Below are positions 51,660 to 62,864 of a stretch of DNA of 64,000 nt, one piece after another. Each line of letters begins with the position of its first letter. The first letter of the stretch is position 1. The stretch covers positions 62,001 through 126,000 of the forward strand of contig CAJNDS010002728.1 of the NCBI GenBank assembly GCA_905221605.1. The letters are read 5' to 3'. The stretch comes from Symbiodinium natans (lineage: Eukaryota > Sar > Dinophyceae > Suessiales > Symbiodiniaceae). The position numbers and the translations under genes are program-made. The notes beneath the pieces were generated by a model that was not told the origin of the DNA, did no database searches, and saw only the letters and a program-made list of their open reading frames with translations.

Positions 51660-53650
51660 TGGTAATCCCACGATTCATGGTGGGTTTTGGGTACACCCTA
51701 AACCCTACACCCCTATGAACCCTTAAAGCCCTAGAGAAGGCAGGCCCCGAGGCTGCGCCTAGAAGCCCACAACCTGAACCCCTCTTTGAGGAAGATACCA
51801 AGCCTCCGGACAGAACATGTGAGGGTTTGGGTTTAGGGCTTCGGGCTGTATAGGGTTTGGGGGTTAGGGCTGCTTCGAGGTTGAGGCTTTACTACTGAAC
51901 CGGCCGAAGAAGGATCCCATGAACCTTTTCAAGGGCAGAGTCTCGAACTCTTTGACTGCTTTTGGGGGTGGCTCGGCGGGCACTGGCAAGCACGGGGCCC
52001 TGAACCCTAAACCCTAAACCCTAAACCCTAAACCCTGAACCCTAGACCCTAAACCCTAGACCCTAAACCCTAAACCCTAAACCCTCGACCCTAAACCGTA
52101 AACCCTGAACCCTAAACACCAATTAAACCCCGCCGACCTTGGTCAGCTCTCGGCTCCGATTCATGATCTGGCTCACCAAAGGGTCCTGAACTTCAGGGGC
52201 ATAGGGACCCCTCCTCCCTAGAAGGGACCCTTCACCCTATTCCCCTGTATACTCCTTATATGGGGGGGGTACCGACAATAGGGGTACCCTTTTTTGGGGG
52301 GTCCCAAGGGGATTCGGGTATTAAGGCCGATCTGGGGAAATACCCATATATAGTCCCACATACCTAAGTAGCCCCTATAGAACCCCTGAGGCCCCTTAGA
52401 AGGGTCCCTCCTTGCGTCCCTAGGGTTTCGGGGCTTGCGGTTTTTTTTGGGTTTCAGGGTTTAGGGTCTAGGGTGTAGGTTCCCAGGTTTTCGGCTTTTA
52501 GGGTGACTTTCGGGGTCTTGAGGCTGGCGGGCCTTGTAAGTAACTTTCTAGGGGGTTTAGGGTCTAGCTAGGGCGTCGGGAATCAGAATTAGAGATCCAC
52601 CTCAACAGCCTAAAGTCTTCAACTAAAAGGTTTTAGGGTTTAGGATTTAGCGTTCAGGGAATCAAACCTTAAAGCATCCTAGTTCGAGGAGTTCTCCACA
52701 GGGTTCGGATCAAGAACCAAGCTCCAAACCTCTTTTTTTGCTTTTGCGTTACGGAGGTTGCCGTGACATTTACACGCTATACCCTGAAACCTCAATACCC
52801 AAATACAAAACCTACAAGGCCTTAGGGTGAAGGCCGAATACTGTCACATGAAGTTCGACATTCACCTCCTCCCCCCCCTACCTGCCTTGTACCAAAATTC
52901 CCTTTGATCCGAAACGATCATATCTGGGGAATATTTCTTACCCTAAACCCCACGCCCTAAAACAACCCGAAAAACCCTAAGCGTGTACTAGGGGTGCGGA
53001 CCCGGGAGACGTTTTTGGCGGTATAGGGCTTCCATGTGTGCCTCCCATTTAGGGTTTAGGGTTTAGGGTTTAGGGTTTAGGGCTTCCGCTCCTCTGTCGG
53101 CAAAAACGCGGACCAGGAAGACCGAAAGCTCTGCTCACTTTCCATCTCGTGGTTGTCAAACTGCCGGACTTCACCTTGAAAACGGGCCCGAATGAGAACC
53201 CGCCCCCTCAACTCCTCAAACCCTCAACCCCCGAAACCCTCTAACACCCCAAACTCCTAAACCCGCAAAAAACTGAATCCCCAAACCCTTGAACTCAAAA
53301 CCCCTAAGCCCCCAACCCTAAACCCAAAACTTTAAACCCTAAACCCTAAGCCCTATAGCCCTATAGCCCTAAAACCCTAAAACCCTAAAACCCTAAAACC
53401 CTAAAACCCTAAAACCCTAAAACCCTAAAACCCTGAAACCCTAAACATACTGCGCCTTGGTGGCTCCACTGTGGAAGCCCGAAAGGACCAAACCCGTAAT
53501 TCGGGGACTTGTGAGTTATAGGGGTTAAGGGTCCAGGGTTGAGGGTTAGGTTTAAGTTGGGTTCAGGATTTAGGGCTTAGGGTTTGGGTTTAGGGTGGGT
53601 TTTAGGGTTTCGGGTCTAGGGTTTTTGGGTTTAGGCCATCCGCTGTCCAA
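51660..53650. other. Telomere-like DNA and unresolved unique patches
   Basis: CCCTAAA-type at 51995-52115, an inverted-repeat-rich patch at 52190-52420 related to 50620-50716, and a CCCTAAAA octamer array at 53357-53445. Unique patches at 52560-52920 and 53090-53210 show no supported exons. Confidence 0.6.
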
Positions 53651-53807
53651 CAAATATGCAGCACAGCCAAATGCGAGAGACCACGAGGAGACGCCCGAGC
53701 ATTCCAATGGATCAAGAATACGGTTGCAGGACACCAAGAGCCCAGAAATCCAAAAGCGATAGCGATTTCCCCATCGACTCGCACTCCCCCCCGCCCCGTT
53801 TTGCCCC

Positions 53808-53835
53808 TTCACACGTCGGAATTCCGACGTGTGAA
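53808..53835. repeat. Perfect 28-bp palindrome
   Basis: TTCACACGTCGGAA is followed immediately by its exact reverse complement, centred on an EcoRI-like GAATTC. It lies in unique DNA (53640-53890) open on both strands. Confidence 0.95.
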
Positions 53836-53889
53836 CCCCTTATAGTGTTGACACACATTGCTTGGGGAGATACCTCACAACCCTGAACT

Positions 53890-54780
53890 TTGAACCCTGA
53901 ACCTTTCAAAGCCCTAAACCCTGAGAGTCCCGTATAAAACGATACATAGCAGCAAATGTAGAATGTCTCAAAGGCCAACCTACTAAGCCTCACACCCTGA
54001 AACCCTAAACCCTAAACCCTAAACCCTAAACCCTAAGCCCTAAGCCCTAAACCCTAAACGCCCAGTGGCTCTTCTTCAGCAGCGGCTTGGCCAGCTTCTT
54101 CAGCGCCCGCCGCTCCGCGGCGTCCGCGAAGCCCTCCACGGAGAAGACCACCTTAAGTTTGTGGTTCATAGGGTTCATAGCGTTCATTTATGGGGTTTCT
54201 GGGGTTTATGGGGTTTCTGGGGTTTATAGGGTTCATAGGGTTCATTTATGGGTTTATAGAGTTTATGGGTTTCTAGGGTGTATTCTGGGTGGGTGTTTTC
54301 TTAAAGGAAGGAAGGCATTGGGTGGCATAGGGTTTGGGGCTTAGGGTTTAGGGTTAGGGTTCTTTGTTTAAGGTCTTTAGGGGCTTTAAGGGTGTAGGTT
54401 TAGGGCTCTTGGGTTTAGGCGGTTTAGGGTTTGGGAAGCTTAAGGTAAGTGTTCTTTGGGGCTGAAGATCTTAAGGGGCGTTAGGGCTGTCTATAGGGTT
54501 TTGCGTTGAGCGCTTAGGCCTTTTAGTGGCTTGGCGGGTTTGAGACGTATGGTTAGAGGGGGCATTGTAGGCTTTGGGGTTTGGGGCCTGGGGTGGGCTT
54601 GTACGGCATATACCTTCAGAGCCCCTATAGAGCAAAAAATCCCCTAGACCCCTGAACCCTATACTCCTAGACCCTTGCAGGTTGCTTGAATGTGTGTGTG
54701 TGCTTCGGGGCCTAATTAATTAAAAATAATGAGCATTTGATGTTTTATTCTACATTTGTATTGGGATGACGTCTCAGTTG
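53890..54780. repeat. Telomeric tracts with GGGTTCAT/GGGTTTAT repeats
   Basis: CCCTAAA at 53995-54058, then an island (54062-54155) and a GGGTTTATGGG/GGGTTCATAGG repeat at 54160-54290, followed by TTTAGGG-like DNA to about 54620. Confidence 0.75.
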
Positions 54781-54858
54781 GGAGTTTACGAATATAGGGG
54801 ACCCATCCCCAAATAGCAATCATGAAGACCCCGATAAGGTATCCCTAACTTCGGAAAC
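54781..54858. mobile_element. Family I element
   Basis: AGTTTACGAATATAGGGGAC at the left; GGTATCCCTAACTTCGGAAA at the right, the mirror of the 3236 copy. Confidence 0.6.
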
Positions 54859-54954
54859 GCCCTTTTTTTTAGTCTCCCTTATTAGTCTCCCGCATGCTGC
54901 CCAAGAGCCACGAGTAGGGATACTGAGGTGAGCCATGACGAAGCGGAGCCATGG

Positions 54955-57895
54955 TCATCAAGGCTTTAGCCATGGGCGTTTCAACAATACAATTCCGCCG
55001 TACCGCACCGAACCGTTACCGTACCGCACCGAACCGTGCAGGAAGCTTACCGTACCGCACCGAACCGTGCAGGAAGCTTACCGTACTGCACCGAACCGTA
55101 CAGGAAAGAATACAACCCACCCTCACCCTCCACCACCTTGCAGCCTCCAGCCACCAACCCCTCCGCCGCTCTGGCCACCCAGCCACTCCAGCCACCCACC
55201 CTCCAGCCACCCACGCCCGCCTCCAGCCACCCACCCAGCCCACCCAAAACCTCCAACCACCCACCCCTCCAGCCACCCACCCTCCAGCCACCAGCCTCCA
55301 GCCACCGACCCCTCCAGCCACCCTCCAGCCACCAGCCTCCAGCCACCCACCCCTCCACTCCAGCCACCCACCCTCCAGCCACCCCCTCCAGCCACCCACC
55401 CCTCCAGCCATCCAGCCACCAGCCTCCAGCCACCCACCCCTCCAGCCACCCACCCCTCCATCCAGCCACCCACCCTCCAGCCACCTCCAGCCACCCAGCC
55501 ACCCACCCTCCAGCCACCAGCCTCCAGCCACCCACCCTCGATGGGTGGCTGCAAAGGTGGCGGAGGCTGGTGGCTGGATGGTGGGTGGCTGGAGGGGTGG
55601 GTGGCTGGAGGGGTGGGTGGCCGGAGGCTGGTGGGTGGCTGGAGGGGTGGGTGGCTGGAGAGTCGACACCACGTTCGTCTACTTAAAGGGGCGAATTCAC
55701 GCGCTACATTCTATTTCGCTTGTAATATAGCCCCTTTAATGTTCTCTTCACACTTCGTTCAGTCGGTACACTAATTTCGTGCTTCCATTTCATTTCATTC
55801 ATTTTCATTACAAATTAGTACGCTCTTTCTCTTCGTTCAACCATTCACTCCCCTTAATAGTATTTTGGGAGCAAAGTGGGGCCCTTTTCCACTATTAATA
55901 CATGGGGAAAAAGCGCACACGAAGCCCCTCAAAATTAGCCCATTAATAATATTGTATTACGGGCGCCCTTTAAAGTCAATGAATATATGCGCCCGTCCTA
56001 ATATTATTCACTCATGCCGTCTTGATGCCCAGGTTTTGGATTCATCACCCAGTTCTTTCTAGCGGTTACAAATGATTTCCTCTTCCAAAATCCTGTCTCA
56101 AAGTTAAGGTTGTAGATAGAGAGTTCCTGTCCTCTTTTCCCCATTAAATGCGCCATATAAAAGTACTCATTATAAGCTTGCGCATGAATAGTGCTTTTAT
56201 GTAGTAAACTACAATTAAAAGGGGTCTATAGGGAAGGTTCAATAAGGCTTGTGGCTCGTCAATCAATATCTTGTTACGGGCTAGTGACCCACAGTTTTAG
56301 TACCATTTCCAAGAGTCATTAACTATAGTATTTGGGGGTGTGAAGAGATTAGTTTTTTGAGGCTTTATAATGAGCCCCGTGAAGCATGAAAGCCGCAATA
56401 AAATTATGAACGAAACAAAAACCCCAATTAAAAGGACGAAATGAGGATGGTTTTTTTCACTAAAAGCCCCATTGAACGAGATTATAATGTAATGGCTGAG
56501 AAGAAACCGCTATACTATAATATTCTTAGGGGCTTTTATAAAGATTTCCAAAATTCCAAAAAAATCCAAATGAAACCGTTCCTGCGTTTCATTCATTTCG
56601 TAATCTTATTTATTGCTCACGCTTTTAATAAGTCCACCAAAATACGCGAAGTGAAAGATTGCCCCTTAAAAGACTGGAATTGGTTCAGTTCATCTTTCTC
56701 GCGGTCATGTGATGGATTATGTGATGTAACCGCCAGATAAAAAGGAAGCATGAAGACGGCATCATGTCTAGGGTTTTTCTCTCATCCTTTGTTTCCGGGC
56801 GGCTGGAGGCTGGTGGCTGGAGGGGTGGGTGGCTGGAGGGGTGGGTGGCAGGGGTGGGTGGCTGGAGGGGTGGGTGGCTGGAGCTGGAGTGGGTGGGTGG
56901 CTGGAGGGGTGGGGGTGGCTGGTGGTGAGGAGGGGTGGGTGCTGGAGGGTGGGTGGTGGAGGGGTGGGTGGCTGCAAACTGGGGTGGGTGGCTGGAGGTG
57001 GTGGCTGGCGGGGGTGGGTGGCTGAGGGTGGGTGGCTGGAGGGGGTGGTGGCGGGGGGTGTGGCTGGAGGGGTGGGTGGCTGGAGGCTGTGGTGGGGGTG
57101 GGGGTGGGTGGCAGGGGTGGGTGGCTGGAGGGGTGGGTGGGCTGGAGCTGGAGTGGGGGTGGGTGGCTGGAGAGGGGTGGAGGGGTGGGTGGCTGGAGGC
57201 TGGTGGGAGGGGTGGGTGGCTGGAGGGGGGGTGGCTGGAGGGCTGTTGGCTGGAGGCTGGTGGGTGGGTGGCTGGAGGGGTGGAGGGGTGGGTGGCTGGA
57301 GGCTGTGGTGGAGGGGTGGGTGGCTATGGGTGGCTAGGGGTGGGTGGCTGGAGGCTGTTGGTGGAGGCTGGTGGGGGTGGCGGAGGGGTGGAGGGGTGGG
57401 TGGCGGGAGGCTGGTGGCTGGAGGGGTGGGTGGCTGGAGGGGTGGGTGGCTGGAGGGGTGGGTGGCTGGAGGCTGTTGGCTGGAGGCTGGTGGGTGGGTG
57501 GCTGGAGAGATGGAAGGGTGGGTGGCTGGAGGCTGGTGGCTGGAGGGGGGGTGGTTGGAGAGGTGGGTGGTGGCTGGAGGGGAGGTGGGTGGTTGGAGGG
57601 GTTGGTGGCTGGAGTGGAGGCTGCAAGGTGGGTGGGTGGGTGGCTGGAGTGGTCGGGTGTGGGTGGCTGTGGAGGTTGGTGGCTGGAGGTTGGTGGCTGG
57701 GGCGGTGGCTGGAGGGCTAGGGGCAGGTCAGGTGGCTGGAACCGCATTACCGTACCGAACCGGACCGTGCCGTGCAGTACCGAACCGGACCGTGCCGAAA
57801 GCCAGCAATACCATGCAATACATACCGCAGCATACCGCAGTAAAGCAATACCGTACCGTACCGATATTAAACAGCCATGGCTTTAGCAAGGCCAA
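54955..57895. mobile_element. Composite element with inverted minisatellite arms
   Basis: The outer ends AAGGCTTTAGCCATGGGCGT and ACAGCCATGGCTTTAGCAAG form an imperfect inverted repeat. Next inside on both sides are GTACCG/ACCGAACCG repeats (54998-55112; 57745-57862). Then a C-rich array of CCAGCCACCCACCCCT units (about 55125-55545) on the left is mirrored by G-rich GGGTGGCTGGAGGGGT arrays (55548-55660 and 56795-57735). The centre is AT-rich unique DNA. The long SHPPATHPP and GGWRGGWLEG frames are repeat artefacts. No transposase was recognised, so mobility is inference. Confidence 0.6.
55660..56795. other. AT-rich core of the composite element
   Basis: Base composition changes sharply to AT-rich with no telomere repeats. 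The best frame is 56441-56740 on + (99 codons: MAEKKPLYYNILRGFYKDFQ, NSKKIQMKPFLRFIHFVILF), Lys-rich with a hydrophobic stretch; a second, 55865-56062, is shorter. Neither matches a family I know. Origin from organelle or foreign DNA is possible but unproved. Confidence 0.5.
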
Positions 57896-57899
57896 AGCC

Positions 57900-58020
57900 C
57901 CAACCGTAAACCCTAAACCCTAAACCTTACACCTTAAACCTTAAACCCTAGACCCTAAACCCTGAACCCTAAACGCTAAACCCTACACCCTCGACCCTAA
58001 CCCTAAACCCTACACCGAGG
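57900..58020. repeat. Degenerate CCCTAAA tract
   Basis: About 120 bp directly outside the right end of the composite element. Confidence 0.85.
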
Positions 58021-58379
58021 GCAACAGGAGCATGGCTTGGGAAGCAGCTCATCATGATGCCGCTGGGGGCCAGCTGATGTGACATCCTGAGTGCGAAGGA
58101 ACCTCAGACCTCCTCCATCTGGGTGGAGGGGGAGGCAGTGGCACTTTTGTACTCCGTACTATTGAGAGCTGCCCATGCATGGGCAATTTCTTGTGCTAAG
58201 GCAGCACCGCCCAACATGCCTGCCGCTCATCCAGCTTTACGGCCGGCAGAAAAGGAGGAGGTCGGGCGAGCAGTTTGAAGCTGTTTGGCTTGCTTAAGCT
58301 TCCATCCGCTCTTGGTCTGAGGAACAGAGAGGCACTTCAGCTTGGCATCTTGAACGCGCGAGGTTGAACCTCAAACAGA

Positions 58380-58635
58380 GCTTCTTTTCCTGCCGTTTGA
58401 GCAGCCCATCGTGACCTCCACGTGCCGACAAGAATGCCTGGAAGAGAGGAGGCCTCATCTTCACACGAGAAGTGCGACAAAATCTGCCACTAACTTAGGG
58501 TCCATTTTTGGAGTGCCTTGGAACAGCCCTGATTTCGAGATCTGCCCAGGTGTGGATGAAGATGGCTGGTCACCAGCGACGATGAAAAATGCGCATGCTG
58601 GAGGTCAGCTCATGTACGAAGGCAAAATGACATAG
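58380..58635 (+). CDS. Candidate exon ending in stop
   Basis: The frame NLGSIFGVPWNSPDFEICPG, VDEDGWSPATMKNAHAGGQL, MYEGKMT ends in TAG at 58633. An AG|G acceptor (CTTAG) is at 58498. No telomere repeats lie within 400 bp. Product unknown. Confidence 0.45.
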
Positions 58636-58779
58636 CTCGGCTGCATGGTCAACTGAATCACCGTCACAACACACATGGTGGTATAGGTCCGCTGCAAGCA
58701 AGCCCATCTGCGCGTGCAGTGATGTAGGCTTGCCGACCGTCACTGCAGTTGTGCTACCTGGTTTTTGGTTGCGGCATAG

Positions 58780-58989
58780 GCGCCCGGCAAGCTTCCTTCG
58801 CACTCTGCGGTGGCGGTGTTGAAAGAAGGTGTGCCAAAGGACTTTTCTGCCTCGAACCTGTGGGGTTCACAGCTGCCCGCCCTCCACAAACGCATCCCGA
58901 AGTGGGTCCTGAGTATGCTACATGCATATATCAATCGACATCCCAAAATAACCTTTAACCAGATTCTGCTAACGCCCGGCCCTATATAA
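58780..58989 (+). CDS. Candidate exon, 69 codons to stop
   Basis: After GGCATAG|G the frame reads APGKLPSHSAVAVLKEGVPK, DFSASNLWGSQLPALHKRIP, KWVLSMLHAYINRHPKITFN, QILLTPGPI and TAA. The - strand and another + frame are also open. No family was recognised. It may belong with the 58380-58635 island. Confidence 0.45.
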   Translation, partial: APGKLPSHSAVAVLKEGVPKDFSASNLWGSQLPALHKRIPKWVLSMLHAYINRHPKITFNQILLTPGPI

Positions 58990-59039
58990 AACCATAAGTA
59001 TCCAGACACGCAAACTCAGGGCCCTAACCCTAAGCCCCA

Positions 59040-59540
59040 TGAGCCCACAAGCCCTAAGCCCTGAACCTGAACATCCTAAGGTCCTAAGGCCGAACTTATT
59101 TAAAGCATCACATACCACCCAACCCCGCCGCCTGGCCACAACGGAAGCATGGGGTAAAGCGGGACGCGTGCGCCTCAAGGGCTGCGCACATCATCTTCTG
59201 CGCAGCCCCTCGGCGAACCCGGAGCTCTTGAACGAGGTTTCTCCCTCACCCTGGGCCGTCTACGCAAGCCTGCCGACACATAAGGCGTGCGCCTCGCACG
59301 GCTTCTTCTTTATTTTCTCGAATCGCCACTGGCCCTTCTTGGACCTTCTGTTGAGACGTCACAAGCTTGCTAGACCCGCTCATATTATTATTGACAATTA
59401 ATTACTAGTTTTTTGCTTATCAGTCCCCGTCGTCTGGAAGATTCCCAGGATGATGTGTCATTGCACAGCAGTGTAGTAGACTATAGACCTGCGCCCAAGC
59501 AGTCCTCGGCCTTCGTAGGCGAGGTTGCGATGGGAGGAGC
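59040..59540 (+). CDS. Long open frames, product unknown
   Basis: 59039-59401 is open for 120 codons (NPELLNEVSPSPWAVYASLP, THKACASHGFFFIFSNRHWP). 59413-59658 is open in another frame (LEDSQDDVSLHSSVVDYRPA) and enters the repeats. The block GCGGGACGCGTGC...CATCATCTTCTGC at 59158-59208 recurs at 60541-60590. Confidence 0.35.
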
Positions 59541-60190
59541 CTTGACCCTGTGGGAAGGGGGACAAGCCTCACGTTGCATGGTCGAGCAGCTCAGCCAATA
59601 CGTCCTCAACCGCTCGGACCTGTGCTGTGGCCTGTGTCGGGAACCTCAGCGATCATGACCATTGGCGAGGAGAAGTATATTGCGGGACAGCTTGAACCTA
59701 TGCTGCGGACTGCCACGAGACCTGCCGCAGGAACCTCAAGCCATCGTGGGAGAGGGACGAACCTCAATCACCACGGGCGAGGAATAGTGCTGCGCAACAG
59801 CTCGGACCTAAGTTGCGGACGGCCTCGAGAAAAACCCAACAACCGTGGGAGAGGTCCTCAAGTCACCGTCGGTGATGGATAGTATTGCACGCAGCTTGGC
59901 CATGTGCTGTGGGCGGGAACCTCAAGCCATTGCGGAGGCAAGGAACAGTATTGCACTGCAGCTTGGACCTGCGCTGAACCTCAAACCATCATGGGAGAGG
60001 GACGAACCTCAATCACCGGCGAGGAGTACAGCGTTGCACGACAGCTCGGACCTATGCTGCGGACTGCCTCGAGAAAAACAACAAACTAGACAAACAATCA
60101 TGGCCTCTTGGCGATGGAGAGTATTGCACTGCAGCTTGGCCATGTGCTGTGGACGGGAACCTCAAGCCGTCGCGGGAGGCGAGGCCTCGC
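59540..60190. repeat. Diverged tandem repeats, alternating units
   Basis: Motifs GACAGCTCGGACCTATGCTG, GGACTGCCTCGAGAAAAAC and GGGAACCTCAAGCC recur five to six times at 60-130 bp spacing. Several frames stay open, so it may encode a repeat protein (SSDLCCGLPRE-type units) or be non-coding. Confidence 0.75.
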
Positions 60191-60255
60191 AACACGCATA
60201 GCGGCGCGGCATTGAGGAACCACCGCCAGCATTTGCCCATCTGCAAGCCCGTCTA

Positions 60256-60430
60256 AATCACATCCCGCACCATCGGACGCCGCAAACTAAAGTTTGCGGC
60301 GTCAGAGGGTGCGGCATGCGATTCAGACAAGGCCTCTCGCGTGTGCATACTCATCAGAATCGCACCACGCACCCTCGGATGCCGCAAACCTACATCGGTT
60401 CACGGCACCGGAGAGTGCGTGATGCGATTC
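60256..60430. repeat. Two adjacent foldback hairpins, family M
   Basis: 60256-60324 contains GACGCCGCAAACT directly followed by its inverse, with outer ends AATCACATCCCGCACC and GGTGCGGCATGCGATT. 60357-60430 has the same outer ends (AATCGCACCACGCACC) and inner GGATGCCGCAAAC with a longer loop. They are two copies of one foldback element about 35 bp apart. Confidence 0.85.
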
Positions 60431-60439
60431 TGGACCAGC

Positions 60440-61340
60440 TGTGAAAGACCAAACCCCTAAACCCTAAACTCTAAACCCGCCAAGGAAGCAACACACTCGG
60501 ACATCACACGCCAGCCACCAAAACGCACCGCAGCCGTCAGGCGGGACGCGTGCATCACAAGGGCTGTGCACATCATCTTCTGCACAGCAAGGGCGCGGGG
60601 TAGCACGCGTGCACCAGGCTGTGCACGGCACCTTCCGGATGAACCCCATAACCCCTACCCATGCACACCCCAAAGCCTAAACCCCCTAAACCCTAAACCC
60701 TACACCCTAAACCCTAAACCCTACACCCCTCCCACGCGAGGCAGGGGGCCGGTCGCAGCGAGAGGGTGCGCAGCTTCGCCACCGCACCGGGCAGGGCGAC
60801 GCGGCGCTGGAAGCCGAGGTGCACGGCGGGGTATTGGAACTCCTGGGTCTCAAAGGGTTAGGGTTTAGGGTTCATAAATGTTTTTGGGGTTTAGGTTGGG
60901 GTTGAGGGTTGAGGGCTTAGGGTTCATCAATAGGTTTGAGGGTTGAGGGCTTAAGGTTCATAATGGTTTTTTTTGGGTTCGGGGTTGAGGGCTTAGGGTT
61001 CATAAACTGGGATTAGGGCAGAGGTTTTATGGGGTTAAGGGTTTGTTCGGGCATGTTTGGGTCTCAGGGCTGACGGTTTAGGACTTGTAAGGGCTTCCCT
61101 CAGAGCAAACCCAAACCCTAAACCCTAAGCCCCAAGCCCTATACCCTAGAGGTCAATGCTTAGGGCTCCTAAGCCCTAAACCCTAAACCCTAAACCCTAA
61201 ACTAAACCCTAAACCCTAAACCCTAAATATGAGGTTCAAGAAGCTTAAAAAAGCTTAGGGCTCAAAGCTCGCGTCCCAGAGTCGCCGCCTTCGAAAAGCA
61301 AGAGGAGCGATGCTTGCCCGGCCGCCTCAACCGTTTCAAC
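60440..61340. repeat. CCCTAAA, then TTTAGGG-like, then CCCTAAA tracts
   Basis: 60675-60728 and 61105-61225 are CCCTAAA-type; 60857-61085 is TTTAGGG-like with repeated GGTTCATAA. A GC-rich island at 60730-60850 is open on + but unresolved. Confidence 0.75.
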
Positions 61341-61344
61341 CTCG

Positions 61345-61480
61345 GGCGAAGGTTTAGGGTTTAGGGTTTAGGGTTTAGGGTTTAGGGTTTAGGGTTTAGG
61401 GTTTAGGGTTTAGGGTTTAGGGTTTAGGGTTTAGGGTTTAGGATTTAGGGTTTAGGGTTTAGGGTTTAGGGTTTGGGGTC
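61345..61480. repeat. Perfect TTTAGGG array
   Basis: About eighteen heptamers. Confidence 0.95.
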
Positions 61481-61559
61481 TAGGGTTTAAAATTTTAGGG
61501 AGTCCGCCTTGAAACAGCCGAAAAGCTGCCAAATGTAACAGTAGGAGCCAGCAACAGGA

Positions 61560-62225
61560 ATGGCAACCCTGAAGCCCGAAACCCTCAACCTCCTTTTTGT
61601 GTTGTGTGCAAACCTAAACCCTAAACCGTCAACCTCCTTTTTGTGTTGTGTGTGCACACCTAAAGCCTAAACCCTGAAACCCGAAACTCACCCTGAACTC
61701 CTAAAACCCTGAACCCTGAACCCCCATACCCCTAACATCCTGCACCAAAAAAGCCTAAACCCTAAGCCCCTAAAACCCTGACTCCCTAAAACTCGAAACC
61801 CCTACAACCCTGAACCCATCAAACCCATCAAGTCCTGAAACCACTATCCCCTAAACCCTAAACCCTAAACCCCTAAAACCCTAAAACTCTACACACCCAA
61901 AAACCAAACCATAAACGCCAAACCCCTAAACCCTAAGACCCTAAACCCCTAAAACCCAAAACCCTACAACCCCAAACCCATCAAACACATCAAGCCCATC
62001 AAAACCATCAAGCCCATCAAAACCATCTAAACTCCAAACCCGCCCTAAAACCCCTAAACCCCCCGAAATCCCTAAACCCCTAAAAACCCCTAAACCCCTA
62101 AAACCCCTAAACCCCTAAACCCCTAAAACCCCTAAACCCCTGAACCCCTAAACCCTCTAAACCCCCTGAAACCCTAAAAACCCCTAAAAAAACCCTAAAC
62201 CCCTAAACCTCTAAAAAACCCTCAA
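61560..62225. repeat. CCCTAAA/CCCCTAAA variants with local duplications
   Basis: CCTCCTTTTTGTGTTGTGTG occurs twice (61589, 61630). AACCCATCAA/ACCATCAAG units repeat at 61975-62025. Octamers CCCCTAAA fill 62070-62160. Confidence 0.85.
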
Positions 62226-62329
62226 CCAAGGGGCTGGACGGCCCGCCGTGTCGAAGAGCCGCCATGGATGCAGCTCCCACCTTCCAAGGGCTGCATGGAG
62301 GGCTTTACCAGGGGCCTTTTTTGTTGGGC

Positions 62330-62750
62330 TTTTGGGGGGTTTTAGGGTTTGTATGGTTTTGGGGTTTAGGCCCTAAAAGGGTTTTTAGTTGGGGTTTAGG
62401 GTTTTAGGGGTTATAGGCGGGTTTTGGGGTTTAGGGCTTTAGGGTTTTAGGGTTTAGGGTTTTAGGGCTTTAGGGTTTGGGCTTTTCTGGCTTTCGGGGC
62501 TTTAGGGGTATTTGGGGTCATGTCGGCTGGAGGCTTTGGAGGGTTTTAAAGAGTTTTGAGGGCCAAGAATAGGTGTTGGGGTCTTAAGGGTTTTTAGGGT
62601 CACAGCATTTGGAATCTTTGGAGGGTTTGATTTACAGGGCTTAAGGATAAGCAATAGGATACTTAATAGGTCTTGCAGGGCTGGTAGGCCTTATAGGGCC
62701 TATAGGGTTTATAGGATCAGTTATAGCATGCCTTTTGGGGCTTTTTGGGT
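62330..62750. repeat. TTTTAGGG-like tract
   Basis: Degenerate GGTTTTAGGG and GGGTTTATAGG units; no gene seen. Confidence 0.7.
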
Positions 62751-62864
62751 GAAAGGTTGATGTGGGAAGCTATGCATGCTAGTCGCAATGTCTCGGCCGA
62801 TGCAGTCCGGAGTCTGCTCCAAGTGCATCCTTTCAACCCCAAACCTTAAACCAGACGCCCCGTT

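Noticed and set aside
54935-55774. 279-codon SHPPATHPP frame and antisense GGWLEGGW frames
   Set aside because: All frames of the CCAGCCACCC minisatellite are open because the unit has no stops; no non-repeat domain is attached.
56829-57923. 364-codon GGWRGGWLEG frame, the longest in the window
   Set aside because: Same minisatellite in the other orientation; low complexity.
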